Part shown: positions 33,595-47,366 of the stretch, piece by piece
How the letters are laid out: the number at the start of each line of letters is the position of its first letter
How positions within the stretch are numbered: position 1 is the stretch's first letter
Source: Chlorophyllum brunneum
Lineage: Eukaryota; Basidiomycota; Agaricomycetes; Agaricales; Agaricaceae
Direction of reading: 5' to 3'
Assembly: GCA_963576785.1 (NCBI GenBank)
Contig: OY756140.1
Coordinates: forward strand, 558,001 to 622,000
DNA: 64,000 nt
Notes under the pieces: generated by a model
Databases searched by the model: none
The model's input: the letters and a program-made list of their open reading frames with translations, nothing else
Told to the model about the DNA's origin: nothing
Position numbers and translations under genes: made by a program

Positions 33595-36500
33595 TTACAT
33601 CCCACCACTTCCACCATGGGGTTGCGGGGCCGCCGCTCCAGGGGGTAAACCATAGCCCATCGAATTTCTCGAATACCTGTTCTGCTGCGGTGCTTGTGAG
33701 GTTGGTCTTGCTCTGCCCGCTCTCGACACCCTCCTCACACCTTCAGGGCCCGGCACAGGTCCGCTGTCCATCAACCGCACACCACCTCGACCTCCTCTCG
33801 GGCCGCTCTCATCGCTCCCGTTTACGGAATATCCCGATGCAGCTTCATCATATCCGGTAGGACTCGTGGTTAACGATCTGAACGGATTGCTAACTTCGTT
33901 TACGCTGACGCTAGGATATGGTTGTGGGCTTGGCGCGCGACGTGTTGCAGGGCCATTGTAAACTCTTGGTACACCAGATGAGCTGTCGTAGGGTGATGCA
34001 GGAGATAGGTGTCGTTGGGATGCAGCTTCAGACGACTCGGGGTAGTACTCCCCAGGAGGTGATTGGGGCAGAAGTCGCTGGTTTGAACCAGACCCCGTAT
34101 CAGAAATATAGTTGTCCTCGCTCGACCGTGACATTCCAACAGTAGATGTAGAAGCCATCATGGGACGGTTGACAGAGAGGGGGGCAGGGAGCATAAGAAG
34201 CGCACTACTATCGTGCCTTGGACGCGGTGAGGCTGTCGCATTCGATGAGTCAACAGTGCTAGCATCAAATCCAGGTGGCTGGTGGGTAACATCCGAGGCT
34301 GAAATGGTCGAGTACCGGTTGCCGCTGAAACAGACAAGTCAAAATCTGTGAAATGTTAAAAATTAGAGCGGTACTAACCTCTTCTCATAGTATGCAGAAT
34401 CCCGCGACTGCGAGCCACTCTTCCACCTCCTATCCCTCTCAAACTCGGCCCACCGTTTCATCACAATATGCGACGAATCAAATTCTCCTTCCTTATCACC
34501 ATGATCCCCTCCCTTGTCCCCAGCAACTTTCCTCGTCTGACCCCACGAGAAGTCATCAAAATGCCAGAATGCATACGCGGGTAAAATTCCGTTCCAAATG
34601 GGCAACGAAATGAGATACACCAGCATCCAACCTACATATGCAACCTTCCTCGATGTGATGACGATCAACACACCAGGTAAACCAAGAACAATGGCAAGTA
34701 GGATGAGAGGGATAGTCGTATTTGTGCCCCCAGGAATGATCGAAATAATAATGAGGTAAACCGTGAATGCAATGGCAGCCGGTAGTACAAGTGTACCAGC
34801 CAGTTCCATACCAACGACGAACTGCATAGAGAAGCAGAAAGTACCACACAAGTCACGGACCAACAGGAGCTCGGCAAGGTTATGGATCGTCGAGTTGATC
34901 CAACGGCGGCGTTGAGAGAGAAGTACACGGAACGTATCAGGGACGACAGTCTTGCAGACAGCCTGAGGGCAAAACATGTTCTTGCGTTTGGGGAATGTCT
35001 TGAGCATAAGGGTCGTGAGGTATCGATCTTCACCGAGAAGTAGAAGGTTTTTCTTGTGCAAGGTATCGACGACGTTCTCTGAATAGTGCTCCACAATATC
35101 AGGGTTGGCGAGGATAGGGACCCAGTAACCAGTATCGCCCTTGGGGGCCTTGATGCGGTACATGCTGAAACAACCGGGTAAACAAGTTACACCTCCGAAC
35201 ATGGACTCGAAGGCCTTTGTCATATGATGGGAAATATAGTACTCGAAAACTGACAAGTACCTATATCAGCATTACGCCGCCTATCGGAAAATGGCCACTC
35301 ACCCTGCATCATAGTAACAAATGTTTCTGCCTTGTTTGCAATCTTGGTCTCCCCGCACAGGCCCATGATCTCTTCGTCGTGTACCATACAGCTAACCATC
35401 CTCGTCAAGGAATCCGGGAACACCTTCGTGTCCGCATCGACACACAACACCAATTCGTACCGATCCGGGCTGACGCCGGTTACCCTCCAAACTGAATTGA
35501 AGAATTCATACTCGAATGTCGTCATCCTCTCATCAAACATGACCTTCTGCAAGAATGCCATCAACACAATCTGACTGTCGCGCTTTCCACGGTTACCTGG
35601 CTTGGGATCATTCGCTTCGAGTGGATTACCACACTTTGCAACGAGGACGATGGGCACGCGTTGTTGTTTCGAACGTTCAACAGTCGCGTCGTCATAGTCA
35701 TAGAACCCGGCGTAGACCTTGGCCATGTTGTGACGTTTGTGACCATCCGCAATGGCGACGTAAGAGTGAGGCTCAACGTCCTGAGGAGCGATAACCAAAT
35801 CCGTCATCATGGTCAAACAGATCTCTGGGGTCGTCAACGTGTTTCCAGCACCCTTGACCATACCGTCCGCAATGACAAGAATAAGCTTGTGACTGTTGGG
35901 ATAATCCGTCGTTGCTAGGGAGTCCAGGGTTGTACGAAGACCCTCAACGGACTCGGAGTACGCAGTAACGAGGCAAATTGTATGGGCAAGTGGGAAATTG
36001 AAAGGTTCGTAATCAGGAGGTGGCTGAGGGACAACATTGATGAGGGGGAAGGGACATGGGTTGTCAGCGAATGCACCGCCGCGAACACCGTCAGCCAATG
36101 ACATTGTGCTTCTCGATTGCTTGTAACTTGGCGAATCAGGAGGTGTACCTTTTCCACCTTTGGCAGAAATCGTGTACATCGTCGAGCGTTTCCAATTCGC
36201 ATTTGACGCAGAATCGAGCATGCCATATGTAGTCATCGGACGCCCGCTCGGCGACTTGACGAAAGTTTCGGAAGGTGTAAAACGAGAGGTGCTGGGAAAG
36301 AATGTCTTGCGGTTTTCCTTCTTCGAGCGTAAGCCGTTCTTGCCCACATTAGGACGATACTCGCTTGGCGCTGGGCGGTAAATGTCGCTAGTCCAGTTCT
36401 CAATCTCTGCAGACCGCTGCATGCGTTGCTCGTAGGTCTCTCGAGGGAAGTTACCCAGTTTCCACGAGAAAAACCACTGGAACATGACGGCCATGACGAA

Positions 36501-38241
36501 ACGGATGGCGACGACACCAATAATGAAGACTAGGGAAAGGTAAAGTACCACTTCGGAAGCGACACAGCCAATGGAGTTGGTATCAATAAAGCCGATGGTA
36601 ATGAGATCTTGCAAGCAGTGACCGATATTACGTTGGTTTGTGCGCATAAACAACATGGTCAGATCCTTGTTGTTATAGGTGCCGTTTGCTTGCTTCATGG
36701 CATCGAATAGTGGCGGATAGTTAACCTGTGCACGACTCAGCCACTGGAGAAGATTAAGATCGAGGACAGACCTGGACAAGGAACAAGGGTTAGTCGAAAA
36801 AACAAACAGGGTAGGGAAAGGTGACATACGATTCGAAGACTGCCAAGTTTCGTTGCGGATTTTTTACATCATCCCACGTATAATACACCTGACCGGAGGA
36901 CCTCATCTGACTAAAGAGTGAACGTGCCCGAGAAGACGTATGGCAATTGGTTCCAGCTTCATAACCAGTGATGTTGGCACCACCACTGCCGTACTGGCTG
37001 TAGATGTTGCAAGGAAAATACCAATCGAGGAAGTTGTTTTGGCCAGAAATACTGGAGCTCGAAGACTTGGTTATCACACCAAGACATCTCTGGTTGACGT
37101 TCTGAAAGAGGAAGGAAGCGTCGTTACCCCCGAGGTTCCAACCGCCAGTGGTGAGTGGGCTCGTCTTGCCATCAAACGTGGAGCCAGCCGCAGGGTGTTT
37201 GAAATCTCCAAAACCGTAGCTGTAACCATGGATGACAACAGAGGTATTCGCGATATGGGCGGAATCAATCGCACCACCATGGAATCTGTTGGGAGGTGTT
37301 CCACACACAGCCTCGGTGAAGCCGAAGGTCAAGAAACCAACTCCAGCCATGAGAGAAAGGATGATGCCGACAAGGCCCATCTTCTCTCGCCAAGCGCGCT
37401 GCTGCTCTGGACTGCGGAGACCTGTGGGTAAAAATGCACAAAATAAGGAATATATCATTAACCATCCCACGGAGATAAAACACACCGCATCTACGCAAGA
37501 GGAAGGATGGAATCCAAATGGTGAGGAAGTAACAGTAAAGCATCCAAGGCCCACTAGGGCCAGGACCCTTCCAGCAGCCTCTCTTCTTTTGGGGGGCGGG
37601 CTGAGTACTAGAAGCTGTAGATTGTGCCTTCTTCCGTCTCAGCGTCCCACGCTTGAAAAGCGCCAATCCCGATTCATGTACATCTTCTTCGCGACCCAGT
37701 AATGATTGACCTCGCCGTAGTGTTCCATGTTGTGGATAATTACCCGTTGCTGAAAAAATCAGAAAAATATATGCGTCAGTTTAAATTAGAAAAAGATAAC
37801 CAAAGTAAGAGAAGAGGACTACGCACTCGAAGGCATAACACCAACACGAGTGTTGCCCTCCTGCTCGAGTTGAGCGACATGACTGCGATAGTGCCATTGT
37901 CGATGACCGGGCTCTATTTTTTCACGGTCCGGGCGAACAAGACTCTTCTTGCGGCCTACACGAGAGGGGTCGACATAGTCTGAACTTTCCGGATCGCCCG
38001 TGTAGGAGAGGTGTGGCTGATAAGCCGAGGGCAGCGTACGCTGACGCTGAGCATCGAGGGTAGAATTGCGGTCACCACGCTCAGTGCTCTGGAAAGATAC
38101 ATTTGTGCGAAATTCGGGATGGGCGGGTGGGGAGCGAGGGGTATTCTGTGCAACTGCGTCGCTGTAGGGGGGCGCAGGGGATCGTGGGTTCTGTTGAAAA
38201 GACTGGGGGCGGACGGCGCGAGGAGGCCGCTGGCCGTCCAT
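33595..38241 (-). CDS. Chitin synthase, class IV-like (Chs3 type)
   Basis: A large multi-exon gene with start codon ATG at 38241 ([16 protein letters not shown]); an in-frame GTG further upstream is not a likely start. Order of features: a disordered Pro/Ser/Arg-rich N-terminus; two membrane segments ([17 protein letters not shown] and [17 protein letters not shown]); an extracellular/luminal domain; another membrane segment ([20 protein letters not shown]); then the GT2 catalytic domain with [42 protein letters not shown] and the hallmark [17 protein letters not shown]; then a cluster of C-terminal membrane helices and a disordered Ser/Gly/Pro-rich tail of about 230 residues. It polymerises UDP-GlcNAc into chitin at the plasma membrane for the cell wall. 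Class IV is chosen because the membrane-luminal-membrane arrangement is Chs3-like and no myosin motor is visible. Confidence 0.9.
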
Positions 38242-39801
38242 GGGTAAGGGAGAGGGTGGTAGATGGTGGTAGATGGTGGTAGAAGGAGAGGAATAAGAGA
38301 GTGGACGGCTACCAGCCACAACTAGTTCTCCACTTCTCGTTGTCTGACGGTGAGGGGGAACAACACAGCGTCACACTTTCTCCCTTGTTGTCACACTGTC
38401 ACACCTCGTTGCCTCCACCCTCACCGGCCCTTCCGTCACCGACTACGTCCTGAACGATTAAAAATATGTACAGCACGCACACAACCGCCAACTTCACACA
38501 ACAGCTCCCCATTGCCCCATGCGTTGTAGAGAGGGCCGATGCCCATGAAATCATCTATGATTCGGCAACTCGTGACCTGCTCGGCCAAGCCACCATCAGT
38601 TGTCCACAAGCTTCCATCTCCTGTGACTACCCGATAGTGTCTGCCGCACACGCTGGCTTACTAAGCCAGACACCAGTCTGTCAACCAGCTGGGTAATGGA
38701 GAAATTAGATTGCTCGCAACCAGTTGGAGCAAGGGCCCCAAGACCCACGTGAACTAGGAGGAACGGCAGACACGGAGATGAAGAGGGGTGTAACTTACGT
38801 TTTGCACTTTCAATCTACAACTAAGAATCGTGGTGGCTGAAAGGTAGACCATGAATAAAGTTTCATGATGACGATACTCAGGGGGGCACTTGGATTGGCG
38901 CTTGGATTGGCGCAATTACAGTCACCACAACTACCATCCCGACAGATGACGGCGGTCAAAAATGCCAAGGCGAGAAGGAAACAAACGGATCGACGCTCTA
39001 TGTCGACGGACGACAGGCGGGCTCAAGCGCCGCCTAATTTGTGCGATCAATATGTATTACTTCACATGCAATTTTTGTGTATGAGAATCCTGATGTAGAG
39101 GGCAGTCTCGGAATCATGCCAGAAAAAACGGTGGTCCGTGCAGTGCGGCCTCGAACCTTGTGCACGCAGCACCCAAGGCCACCGAGGGCTTATGTACTTG
39201 AATCGCACAAACTTTTACCAGGAAGCGTCTTGTTCACTCCAATGTGATCTAACCTACTCCGCTCTGGCGTCATGTTTGTCACCCTTAGTGACATATATGG
39301 GTACCTACCCACAAATACACCTCGGGGACCAAGACCGCCACCTCGACCACTCCTCGACCACTCCCCCAAAGCCTCAAACTTGATCCAGGACCATGTCAGA
39401 CTGGCAGAAGGCCTAAAACATTGATTGATCAATACAGTCACCTTTATCTTATCGGCTTCTAAGCCAGCCACACCGATGCCGAACGAGGGTTACTCAGCAA
39501 CAGCTCGCCTGGACACGCAACCCACGGCAAAATGCTCCATATGAGTCGCATCGGCATCACACATCTCATCATCTTAAACATGTCATCCACCTCTGCTCGG
39601 TCCCAATTCTATTTTTTCCGGGTTCCGAGTTGTATCCTCAGGCCCAAATCACCTTCCTACACCGACCTTCCAACAAACTGATTGTTCAACCATCACCTTC
39701 AGACTCCTGATACGTTCCTGGTCCAATTCGAGTTCTGACTCAACGCTACACTATCTCCAGCGCACTTTTCCAGCTCCCCGTACTTGGGTTATATCTGAAC
39801 C
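38242..39801. other. Divergent intergenic region (chitin synthase / CRAL-TRIO gene)
   Basis: 1.56 kb between two divergent start codons. At about 38259-38283, TGGTGGTAGA is repeated about three times in tandem just upstream of the chitin synthase ATG. A 76-codon open frame at 38466-38696 has no recognisable features. I see no gene here. Confidence 0.5.
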
Positions 39802-41477
39802 ATGCCTGGAACTGCAACGAAGCCGACGCATCGCATTCTCACGAAACCCGCGCCCGGCACTGTTGTCAGCCCAGTCCACAAATACACCCATGAACAGCAG
39901 GCGCAGATCAACGCTCTACGCGAAGTAAACACTTTATCCATATCACCCAGCACCCCTTGCTGACCCCTGCTCTTATCCCCAGTACACTCATAGTCTCCTC
40001 CTACCGTCCTCAGACCCCTACCATCCATGGGAACTCCGCTGGCTCCAGAAACCAGACACAATTCCCCGCTACATGCGCGCCTCCAAATGGAATTTTCTCG
40101 ACGGACAAAAACGTATCAAAGCCACTCTAGAGTGGCGACGAGAATTCCAACCAGACCTCATCCCTCCTGATGATGTCAAAATCGAAAGTCAGACGGGTAA
40201 AATGTACGTCTACTCGTCTTGCAGGGTTCAAAATTTAATGATGAAACACAGAATTATCACTGGGTTCGACAAAGACGGTCGACCCATAATCTACATGCGT
40301 CCGGGACGTGAAAACACAGAAACCAGTCCAAGACAACTGAGGCATCTCGTGTGGTGTCTGTGAGTCACACCTTCGTTGTTCACCCCGGTTCCACTCCCCT
40401 CCCACGTACCAACACGCACCTCCGCCAATTAAACGTTACCACAACCCCCTTCCCACCTTCTTTTCATTTAACTGATTGAATGGAGTAACCGGACTAACGT
40501 CGTTTCTCATGACAGCGAACGTGCAAAAGACCTCATGCCACCAGGCCAGGAGTCTCTCGTCATCATCGTGGACTATGCGTCTACCACACTTCGCACGAAC
40601 CCTTCTATCTCCGTTGCTCACAAGGCGAGTACCATCATCCCAAATTCTTTGTATCTTCTAAACCCTGATGTCATCTGCACGACACTAGGTCCTGAACATT
40701 CTCCAACAACATTATGTAGAAACCCTTGGCCGTGCACTCGTCGTGAACCTGCCACGACTACTCAATTTTTTCTACAAGGCCATCTCACCCTTCCTGGACC
40801 CGGTTACGCGCGACAAGGTACGGACATATCGCTTATCACGAAATCATGCTCAATTTATTACTCGGCTCTTCTGACAACTCTGTTATGTTCTTCGGTCTAT
40901 TTTCGGAATACGACATACTACATCCACCTATACCTCTAGATGCGATTCAACCCAGACCTCCTTGAACTTATCCCAGCATCCCAACTCGACGCAGATTTTG
41001 GTGGCGAGCACCATTTTGAATTCGAACCTGTGTCATATTGGGATCAAATCGTAACGTAAGTGTCCGAGGCTAATTGCCATTTACCAAACCCAACCCTTCC
41101 CACACCCCTGACCCTCAATGAAAGTGCTCCGTTCCGGATTTAATTTCTACTCATTAGCCCTGATTTTAATTTCGAACGCTCATGAAAAAATCTGACAACT
41201 GACGTGCGATCTTTGTTTTAGAGCCTGTAGGATTGCACCAGACGGTACTCGCGTCTCGGAATCAGAATTAGAACTCAAGTCTCCAGCTTCCTCATTCTCG
41301 GATACGGCGACCACGTCATCCGACATAGGGACTCAAATCTATTATGACGATTATAGCGCCACCGTGGGGGACGAAAAAGTTGTAGAGAGAACGAACATCG
41401 TTCCCAGACCTGCTGTTAGCGCTGATGTAAAACAGCAGCAACGGTTGTCCACCGCCTCGCACGTGATGGTTGCTTGA
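39802..41477 (+). CDS. CRAL-TRIO (Sec14-like) lipid-transfer domain protein
   Basis: After an N-terminal helical CRAL-TRIO N segment (HEQQAQINALREYTHSLL... LQKPDTIPRYMRASKWNFLD) comes the lipid-binding domain: GKIIITGFDKDGRPIIYMRP, ESLVIIVDYASTTLRTNPS, HKVLNILQQHYVETLGRALV, VNLPRLLNFFYKAISPFLDP and LIPASQLDADFGGEHHFEFE, which is the usual end of the fold. The family moves phosphatidylinositol, phosphatidylcholine or other hydrophobic ligands between membranes and supports phosphoinositide signalling. The C-terminal 90 residues are Ser/Thr/acidic-rich and disordered. No signal peptide or membrane segment, so cytosolic. The first exon is 39802-39927, followed by GTAAAC. The start MPGTATKPTHRILTKPAPG is the only ATG in a suitable place. 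Confidence 0.9.
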
Positions 41478-42987
41478 GTCCGGAGATCAAGCCACTTAGG
41501 AGATTCTGGTTTGAATTTTATCACCCTCTTCGGTTTTCATGCATTGCTCGATCTAGTGTATGAGTATTTAACGAAGTATCATGCATATTACTTTTGTATT
41601 GGGCGGGATCCATGCGATATTTGGATTGATACATTTTTAGCTGAACGGCAAATATACCACCTCTAGGAGGAGTGTTCGACGAGCTTGGCCACAACGGTTT
41701 TTTCGAAGTCTCCTATTCTCTAGGTGGTAAACTTGGACTTTCGACTACACTTGCCTAGTCCATGGGAATCAACACGAGCCCCCTCAATTTATTTTGGGGC
41801 TCTGGAGTACATCTTGAACCCAGCGCTGCATCGCATGAGAAGGATAGGAGCTGTTGGCTCCTCGGTCGAGGGACCTTCGTTCCTTTGTTCTGACAGGCGT
41901 GTTGATCGGTTACTTCAACTTGACTAGTTTGAGGCAGGACGATGGTGACAGGGAACAAAGTCAAGAACAGCCTTCTCTCCTGACACCTAGGGTGGCGTTT
42001 AATCAAACGAACTTCGCGTTCTGCACCATGATCATCCAAGATACGAAGGTCAGCTCAAGAGCGCTGAGTACGATTGTTATATTGGTATTCGATGTCTGCT
42101 TGAAATAAGTATTGTACGTACGCTAGGTAGGTATAAGCATCTCTTGCAACGGGGAAACAAAACGAAAACAAAAGAGAAAGGAATGTCAACTGTTGATACC
42201 GTGCGGTTCATTCTTTAGTAAAGAATCAAAGGACCCCTAGGGGCCAAAAATTCTAGGCATACATCTTAAAGGAGAATAGTGACCGAGGGTGAAAAGAGAG
42301 ACTAGAGAAGCGAGCTTTTGCGCATCGACATCGTACGTGTATGAGGAAATTAGGAGTGAGCGTCGGCATTCATCAGACCAAAAAAAATGAATAAGAGAGA
42401 ATGGAATAACGGAAGCTGGAAAACAATTATACAACCAAAAAAAAGGAAAAAAGAGATTGCTGAATGAGTACGAGATGTAATGATCATAAGTAGATGAAAG
42501 ATCGTCCAAAAATGCAATGACATGTCAATATGGGGAGAGGTCCAGGAGTATCTAGAATGCGAAGAGAGTTGTTGATTATGGCCTGGCCTTGGTCTGAGGG
42601 TAAAAAATCGCCAGATATTTTCTGAGGGAAGTGTCCAAGAGGGACACAGCATACCCCCGGTCGCAGTGGCGTTATGTTGCCATGGGTCGGTGCTGCTTAA
42701 TCGATCCTGCCGGCTGTAGTTCCATCATCGGCGAAGAAGAGAAGACAACAAGGATGATCACAAGCTCAATGCGAGCCGAGGTTGAAAGGAGCGGATACCA
42801 GAGGGGAGGGAAAGTACCCATGGCGTCTCGTGGGTTAGAAAGCCGGAACACATAGGGGATTGAATAAATGTAACGAAGCAGGAGGAGTAGCAGTTTGACA
42901 AGCAAGGGAAAGGTGCACAAGCACGACAGACAGGTCAGGTAAGCGTAGGCCCGGGGTGAAAGGGCTCTGCGTCTGAGTCGAAAACCC
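41478..42987. other. Convergent intergenic region
   Basis: 1.5 kb between the converging CRAL-TRIO gene and the 1,421-residue disordered-protein gene. No coding exon supported. It should hold both 3' untranslated regions and terminators. Open frames here are short, without recognisable features. Confidence 0.5.
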
Positions 42988-45900
42988 TCACATCCCTGCT
43001 TTCCAACTTGAAGGTGGTGGTGCTTTTCTCACCCCACCGCGACTCGGACTAGCAGGTCCGCTCGTAGTCCTCCCTCTACCTCTAGTAGCATTAGCTGCCG
43101 ACGGCCCCCCGTTGTGACCCTGCGGTATCGGTGGCACAGGTGGGTAATACCCGGAATCCCTCACCATACCCGGATTCTTGCCTCCACCACCAGAAGCCAT
43201 GCCAGGCCTCAGCCGAACCGAAGGGCCAAACGACTCCCCGTAACTGCTTCTTGCCGAATTCCAGTTGGCTCCACCCAGTCCGCCAGACCCACCACCATAC
43301 TCACTCCTCGAGCTACTGATCCCCCTCCCTCCGTAAACCGACTGTGAACCATTGGGAAGGATGACGGAGCCCGTTGACCACCCATTGTTCATACCACCCA
43401 TACTCATCATCCCAAATGGCGACGGGCCCATCATAGCGGATGCATTTGACCCACTACCGTATACACTCCCCCCTATGGCCGAGTTCCGGTCCCACTCATC
43501 GGCGGCGACAGCCATAGCTTGTTGAGCCACGGCCATCTGATATGCTTGTTTAGCATATATCATAGCTTGTTGATGTGCCACAAAGAAACTGGGATCTGCT
43601 GGTGGGGGAGTCATGAACTGTGCTGGCGAGAGCATTTGGGGACGTCCTTGTTGTGGCCACGCTGGCGTATTGCTACCCCATGCAGCAGGTGACCCAGATG
43701 CACCACCGAACTGCATCTGCATCTGCAAAAGATTGCCCATGGCCATCATCGGATTCACGGTTGACATCCTTGTGTTCATGGCTTGATTGATTGGCAAATC
43801 GTCCTCATCGTCCGATACGACAGGACCAGGACCATTGATGACATTTCCGAGCTAATCACAACCAATATCAGTGCGATGACCACATAAACAGGGAAGTAGG
43901 AATGTACTTCAATAGCAGCCTTGGCTTCGCCTCTCCTCCTCTCGCGTCTTCTTGCTTCGGGATCCTCCGAATCCACCTCCTTAACATTCTTCCCTCCACC
44001 AATGCCGGCTGTGTCATCGTCCTTAACGCCATCATCGAAGCTCACACTTCTTCTCTTCACATGTCTCCCGACACTAGGACCACCAGCTGTACCTCTCGTA
44101 CTCGCCGTCCCAAGACCACTTACACCACTACTCCACTCCTCCTTCTTCCCTTTGCCACCAGTAGCATTCCTTGACGAGGACAGGCCAACATCACTTCCAT
44201 CCCTCGGAGTCAAAGGCGCACGTCCGCTACTCGAATCCCCCGTCGAACTCGCTGGACTATCCCTACGCACAGCGAAAGGCTTGATAGGCATCGCAGGAAC
44301 AGGCACCGAATTTGCCAACTTGTTCTGACTCTGACTCGGCATGATGGGTACCATCGTCGAACTCCTCTGCCTCGAATTTAGGCCATCGGGGGCTGATGTT
44401 GTACTCTTCGCAGAAGTAACGCTATCGCGACTGAGGGCACTTCCGACAGTCCTCAGAGCATTTGCCCTATCTGCGTTCGCAGAGCTTAAGCGTGGGCTCG
44501 TGCTGGTGGGACCAGCCATATTCGTGCTGCTAGCGTTTGATGCTGCATAGCCCGTGGACGAAGTAACACTGGAGCTTCCCCTCGAATTGAGCTTCGCGAA
44601 AGACGACGTGGACGCTCCAAACATAGAAGATGATGTAGAAGAGGGTACAAGTGTGCTGCTCCTCTGCCGTGCCGCAGAACTGGAGCTGGGCATAGGTGAA
44701 GTAGGCGCTGTGTCTGGGACGGTTGAACTTCTTGCGCTCATTGCATTGAATTTCGTACTTGGGGCCGTGCTCGTACTGGTACTGGCATTCAAACTGGAGC
44801 GACTATTGTCCTCTTGAGATTTTTGTATCGGTGGCCTAGACATAACGCTGAATGAAGATGGCGGGGCACGCTGTTTGATGGGTATTGGCGCGATCCTATC
44901 CTTCTTCTCAGGACTGGGCTGACGCGGTACCTCTGTTCTCGCAATCACGACCTGCTGCAACCGTTTCTTCCGCTCCGGCTCTCCGTATGCATCCGTCTCA
45001 GACTCTGATGAGTTGTCCTCACTCTCTGAATCACCCATTCTTGAGATCAACTTCAAGATACTATCGTCCACATCCTGAATCAACTCTTCATCCGGAGGAC
45101 TCGGCTTTGACTGGGCAATAGGAGGTGGCCCCGCACTTCCAAGTGATCGTCTAGGAGACGATTCTGGCTGAACAGACTGTGCACGCTGTGACACTGGCGG
45201 TGGCGGTGGGCTCAACGACTTCTGCTTCTTCGCCCTGGCACTATCTATACTCGCACCCCCCCTCTCCTTAGCCAACTTGGCCAACCTCTCCGTTATGACA
45301 TCTTTCCTCCTCTCCGGACTCTGCTCCTTCTCCTGCTTCTGTGCTGGTGGTTGTACATTCCCAAGCCTACTATCCAAGCTGAAATAAGCCTCAACTTCTT
45401 TCGGCGGTGACATAGGAGGCGAAAAGTTGGTGGAACCAGGTGGAGATTTGCTTGTTAAACCCGCAGATGAAGGAGGTGAAGGAAACTCAATCGATGTTGG
45501 GCTTTCAACCAGGACGGAACGCTGTCGGTTGTTCATTTGACCAGCTAACAAGCCGCCTTTCGTGAAACCCTCGTCATTATTTTTGTACGGTCCAACGGAA
45601 GGTTTCTTCGACGTAAGCTCGTTGATATCGATGAGAGGTTTGCTCATAGCGCGCGGTGGTCCACGCGTACCATTCGCCCTCAAGCTGGTGTTGGAATCAG
45701 AGGACATAACGCTGCCAGGTCGGCGGGGCGGGACAAGAGAAGCAAGAGGAGCGTTGTCTTCTTCAGATTCTGATTCCGACGTGTCAGTGCCTACAGAACT
45801 CTTCATGGTGGATTTTGAGGGCTGTGAGGGATTGGAATACGTCGAAGAGTCTCGAACATGCCGACTGGTCTGCTTTAGCGCAGCCAGCGGATCTAACGTC

Positions 45901-47366
45901 AAAGTTTTAGGGTGAATATCACTCAATCAGAGAACCAGAGTAGACATACCTTGATTGAGACCCGTATTAGCACTAACTAGGATACTGGCACGTTTGGCAG
46001 CCGCAGACGGCGAGAGTGCGCTAGTGGAGTTACTAGCTCTCTGCCTCGCTCCATAAGTCCCCAAACTCGATTGCGAGCGTGGGGGAGGCTCAACGGGCGA
46101 ATTCTGCGTAGTTCCCACGTAACTACTCTGTCTGATGTTCTGGTCTGGATGCCCATGCCCATTCTGTGATTGTGTCGTCAAAAAGCTGGGGGGTTGCCGT
46201 GATGCCGAAGAACACCCATGTCCTATTTCTGACTTAGCTTGGCGTTTACCAATCAGAGGACGCGTTCGCGGTGTGATTGTCCCGTCGCGGTGTACACCAG
46301 GTCCACCCTCAGCTTCATCGTCAGAGTCCTCCTCTGAAGTTGTTGACTGGTCAGATTCTGACGTATATCCAGCAACAATATTGGCAGAGCGCCTCCTCTG
46401 GTGTGCATTTCCCGTCTGAGATGAGGAATAAGCAGCAGGCGAGGGTCGTGGACTTGCTCTCCCACGCTGACCATCTTGTGGAAATGCAGGTGGTTGTACG
46501 GAGGGTGAGGGTGATCGGAATGATGGGACGGGTGAACCGGCAATACTCCGACGAGCTTGGGCTTCGCGGAAGGCTGCCACGGAAATTCTCTGTGAGGAAT
46601 CCGAGTTGATACTTGCTCCACGCGGGCGGGTAGGAGGGACGACGAGGGAAAGATTAGACGAATCGGGAGATGGCGGTCGCACGTGCCTGAACGATTTCAA
46701 GTTGAATGATGAATCTGAGTCTGGCGGTGGGGGGGAATTAAGATTCATGGGTTTAGCGCTGGAAGAAGGTTTTGTAGATGCCGAAGACTTCGTCCAGGAA
46801 AATAATGAGGGACGCTTCTCCTTTGCTAGCACAGGAGGACCCGACGGGACATGCATTGAAGACCAGGAAGGAGTCTCATTGGGCAAAGAACGTGTTGAAA
46901 GGGCACTGTTGGGGTCGCCATAAGCCGCAAAGATAGCAGACTTGGATGGTGGTGGACGGAGATGCCGCACGTCGGAGGAGTCGGTGTCTGAAGCTGCACT
47001 TGAGCTCAGGCGTTGTGTGTAGGATGGGCGTGGTGGGGTCATTAGATTCAGTGAAGAATTGAGATCATCTGGAACTGGAGGCTTAGACTTCTTACGACTA
47101 AAAGGCAGGCGCAGCTTGCTTGATGAAGCGGATGCATTCCCACTGGCAAAAGAAGGGTAGACCTGGCTTGAACCAACACGAGCAGCGTCGTGGTGGAGGG
47201 AGCTCTTGCCGTTGGGACTGGAAGGTAGGGATTTGTCGGCTGTGACGTACGAGTTAGTTGGGGAAGACACCGCGGAGTCTAGGTCGGTGGAGGCGCCATT
47301 GGTGCCATTTGTACTGCGTGCAGAAGACTTGTTTCTCTTGCCAAAAAGTCCACCGAGCAAGGGCAT
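42988..47366 (-). CDS. 1,421-residue disordered Ser-rich protein of unknown function
   Basis: Three exons (47366-45950, 45892-43908, 43851-42988) join in phase to 4,266 nt. I do not recognise a named family. The N-terminus MPLLGGLFGKRNKSSARS is followed by about 1,000 residues rich in Ser, Pro and Thr with many SP/TP and RxxS sites, an acidic patch (TTSEEDSDDEAEGG) and a charged helix (DPEARRRERRRGEAKAAIEL). The last exon has an Ala/Gln-rich helix (FFVAHQQAMIYAKQAYQMAV, then AQQAMAVAADEWDR), a Met/Gly-rich region and a basic end (RGGVRKAPPPSSWKAGM). The helix in the last exon looks the most conserved part. A phosphorylated scaffold at the cell cortex or in the nucleus is a guess. Only two introns, unlike its neighbours. 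Confidence 0.8.

Noticed and set aside
36790..37554. Apparent separate small membrane protein next to the chitin synthase
   Set aside because: It is an internal exon set of the chitin synthase itself, in phase with the catalytic exons.
38466..38696. 76-codon open frame on the plus strand
   Set aside because: Short, isolated, with no signal peptide or known motif, and located in a divergent promoter region.
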